A stretch of DNA of 64,000 nt from Plumapathes pennacea (taxonomy: Eukaryota > Cnidaria > Anthozoa > Antipatharia > Myriopathidae): NCBI GenBank assembly GCA_964036295.1, contig OZ038466.1, forward strand, positions 2,666,001 through 2,730,000. The letters are read 5' to 3'. Positions within the stretch are counted from its first letter, which is position 1. Every line of letters begins with the position of its first letter. Below, piece by piece: positions 61,258-64,000 of this stretch. Below the pieces are notes generated by a model. It made no database searches, had not been told where the DNA came from, and worked only from the letters and a program-made list of their open reading frames with translations. Position numbers and translations under genes: made by a program.

Positions 61258-63962
61258 TCACGACTTGTGGAAGAAACTCATGAGCGACGCTTGTTTTCCT
61301 GGCTTATTGGTTTTAGCATCTGACAAAAGCTTCGCAGATACAGGGGAACGAGTTGTGTTTTGACGCGGGGCCTTTGGTGCTGCTGCAGCCTCTCTCACTT
61401 GCTCTTCATCGCTGGTATCAGTCGACTCGCTCTCCCAAACTTTTTCGGTAACTGACAAAGGAAAAAAAAAATCGGTAAATTCTAGATACTCAATCTGCGA
61501 CGATTTTAGATCTGTGTAAGCGGAAGTTGGGAGGCGAAACATGGAAAGCCGGCCATGTGAATTTACAGCTCCTTCACGCACTGAGTTTCGCGAAAGAGTA
61601 GGACCGAGGGACGGACGCCCCAAGGGAAGGGCTTTTAGTCACCATACACCGTTTAGAATTCACGTTAGTCATTTACCCATATATCCTTCCTCGTTCATAG
61701 ACGTCTTGGACCTGAGAACCTTTCTTCTCTTCCTGCACCTTGTAGCTCCGTTTGAACGCGGTTGTTGGTCTGTCCAAGTGCTGTCGCCACTTTCCTTGTC
61801 GTTGGTCTTGTTCTCGTTCGAATGGCCGCTGGAATTGCTGACAGTGGACGCCTCTGAAATAGAAAGGCCACCTTATAAGTATTTTTCATCAAACTTGCAG
61901 ATGACTATACACACAAAAAATATAAGTTGCTTTCGCGGTTCCGGGGGATACGCATTTACAGTTAAAGCTCCCGCAAATGGACATTCTTGAAAAGCAAAAA
62001 GTGTCCTTAACTGGAACTGTCTGCTAACGAGAATGTGTAAATACAGAGTTTGACTGAGCTAAACTTTAAACGGAGTTTCGTAGAAGCGTCCGTAAATAGA
62101 GTTGTCCGCTTACGAGTGTCCGCCCTACAGAGCTTCGACTGCAGTGAAAATTCACGTCAAACCACTAGAAGAAAACCTAAAATTAGTCATTCAGGCAAGT
62201 TTCACTGAGTTTCTTTCGTGGGACACTTTATGGCACACAGTATATTTTCACGTAAACACCCAGATAAATTCCACTAGAAGAAAAGAACATAAATTGTCTA
62301 CAGGCAAGTCTCAGTAATGCGAGCCGCGAAGTTCACTTTTACGCCTTCGCGATTTATTCATTCAACAGTGGCGGATTTAGGGGGGGGGGGGCGAGGGGGG
62401 CACGGCCCCCCCTTTTGTCTGGGTCTCGGATTTTTTCAGACAACGTAGACCTCTACAATCGTACACGAGCTTTGTTTTTCGTCTTTTGTTGTTGTTTATA
62501 TCAATCAATTCAGAACTTTTGACACGTTCGATGCGGCGCCGAACTTACCGGCAGTACCTGAAAGATATATTTCCTTCCAAAAGCTTAATGGTCTAAAAAT
62601 GCAGGAAATCGCTGTTTTAGAAGGTTTAGATTTCAAAATTTTCCGGGGGGGGGGCATGCCTCAGAGACAGAATTTTCAAATATGTTACGTCGTTGTTGAT
62701 CTTGTCTAAGTAAAGCAATATTCAATTTCAGCAATGGATGGAATAAGACCAGACGAAGGGGTTGGCCCCAGGAAGTTCACGTCACCAGCAGCGCAGCTAA
62801 ATTAAAAATAAGATGATGGAATGGTTGAGTTATGGTCTTCCTTCCTTCCTTCCGTCCTTCCCTTCTTGGGTGGCCGCACGAAGTAAACAAGATTCGAACC
62901 TCAATTATATGGGCGTTTCGAAGTACCATTTTGACAGTAAGCGAGAATAGTCAAACCTGTATTAGCAAAACCGGCAATGGGCCACTTTCACTTCGTTTGT
63001 TCTGACACATTTGAATGATTACCTGTAAACTCGATTTTGACAACAACTAAGTGTTAAAAGGTCAAGTTTTACTTTCAGTTCCCGTGTGATAAAAGTTGTG
63101 CCAAGGCCTATTTTAGCTGGCCGTTAATACAGGGCCGAAAAAAACAATACGAAGTGCCAATTTGGATCGCTTAATAATGGTGGCCGTTTAGTAGAGGGGC
63201 AACCTATACAGTAAATTACTAAGAATATTTTTGGAACCTTGACAAGTGGCCGTTTAAAATAGAGTGTTTTCGTAAAGAAGAAAATTGCCTCTGATCACGC
63301 ATACCCTTTATCACCTTTTTCAGCGTTTAGTTCGTCCAAACCAAGTCTTAGTTTTAGTTTAAGCTGAGTTATAGTTCTGGCTTAGACAAGATCACGTTGA
63401 AAACGAAACCTGTTTAGCTGTCAGGGTGCGGTCTTGAGGCGAGGCAATCGGAAGTTGAAGTTGAAGGAAGTGCCCCATTGGCAATGGATCAAAGGAGTCG
63501 TAAAAGATTGCGGCAATACAAGAATGGCTGATGTGAAACGCGACCGAGAAAACAAAATGTCAAGTATACAAGTATGCAAGACTAGATACATGAGTGAGGG
63601 TACCACCTTCATGACTGTCGTCATCTTCTGCTACATCCTTTGTCCTTTTTCTCTTTTTCTTGGATTTTTTTTCTTTGGGTTGTTCTTTTACGGGTGGCGT
63701 CTCTTCTTCTGGCTCTTCATCTGACAGAAATTGCAACAACAAAGAGAATCAATCAAGTTCATAACCCTCCTAGAGCATGTCAATTCATTTGGTAATATTT
63801 TTTGCCTTACACATTTGCTTTTACTATTTTTGTCAGGGAAAGAAAAGATCGGCATAATTTCAGAAATGGGACCGTTCTCATCAAGTCTTGCCTTACATTC
63901 TACTTAAAATTCGACTTTTCTTACCAGACTCATGAATAAAAGCCCTTTTTTTCTTTGTTTTC
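61258..63962 (-). CDS. POLD3: DNA polymerase delta subunit 3 (POLD3), C-terminal four exons; 5' part outside window
   Basis: Exons 5' to 3': 63962-63925, 63720-63607, 61853-61677, 61451-61258, with consistent phases. The C-terminus QASLMSFFHKS is a PCNA-interacting PIP box. Upstream, KVLRSKTSMNEEGYMVTEKV followed by WESES closely matches the conserved POLD3 segment before the acidic stretch, and the first two exons encode the Lys/Glu-rich disordered region (KKSKKKRKR). POLD3 (p66) bridges PCNA and the polymerase delta core in the nucleus and supports break-induced replication. The folded N-terminal part must lie to the right of this window. The 61854-63606 intron is filled with degraded repeats. 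Confidence 0.92.
62360..62665. mobile_element. Degenerate transposon fragment with CAGTGGCGGATTTAGG end
   Basis: CAGTGGCGGATTTAGGGGGG at 62366 resembles the 5' terminus seen in many metazoan hAT-type elements. A second G-run with GCATGCC is at 62645-62660. No matching right end is visible. Confidence 0.35.
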
Positions 63963-64000
63963 CTGTGAAAAACAAAATGATGTAAGATAAAATGGTACGG

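Overview
This is a eukaryotic nuclear window with short exons, short introns, many miniature transposons and microsatellites. The protein families and the anthozoan-style dispersed repeats suggest a cnidarian, probably a stony coral; that is inference, since no marker gene fixes the species. Six protein-coding genes can be read exon by exon. In the five whose ends are inside the window the joined exon lengths are an exact multiple of three.

Layout: (1) 2-7517 (+), EIF2A, 21 exons, 577 codons. It carries two consecutive minor-spliceosome (U12-type) introns, one GT-AG and one AT-AC. (2) 9580-23177 (+), an ABCC1/MRP1-type ABC transporter in 27 exons (1458 residues) whose N-terminus is an SH3 domain of the Src-adaptor kind where the TMD0 bundle is expected. 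(3) 26229-45363 (+), a tandem paralogue in 26 exons without the SH3 exon, with an in-frame stop near its N-terminus and an intron holding about 3.6 kb of 26-bp minisatellite flanked by 0.6-kb direct duplicates. (4) 47649-52581 (-), a GABPA-like ETS factor with OST-like and ETS domains but no visible PNT domain. (5) 56424-58448 (-), a second ETS-domain factor. (6) 61258-63962 (-), the 3' part of POLD3, the DNA polymerase delta subunit, ending in a PCNA-binding PIP box and running off the right edge.

The two transporters are tandem duplicates. Their nucleotide-binding-domain exons are almost identical at the DNA level while their N-termini and TMD1 have diverged, which suggests gene conversion. 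They share an unusual GC-AG intron next to the NBD2 signature motif. Mobile DNA is abundant: a 1.2-kb foldback/Mutator-like element with 7-bp-repeat arms and a 9-bp target duplication, a hAT-like MITE with an 8-bp target duplication, and at least seven smaller inverted-repeat elements.

The observation I consider most novel is the SH3-ABCC fusion, followed by the paired U12 introns in EIF2A and the splice-motif-bearing minisatellite.
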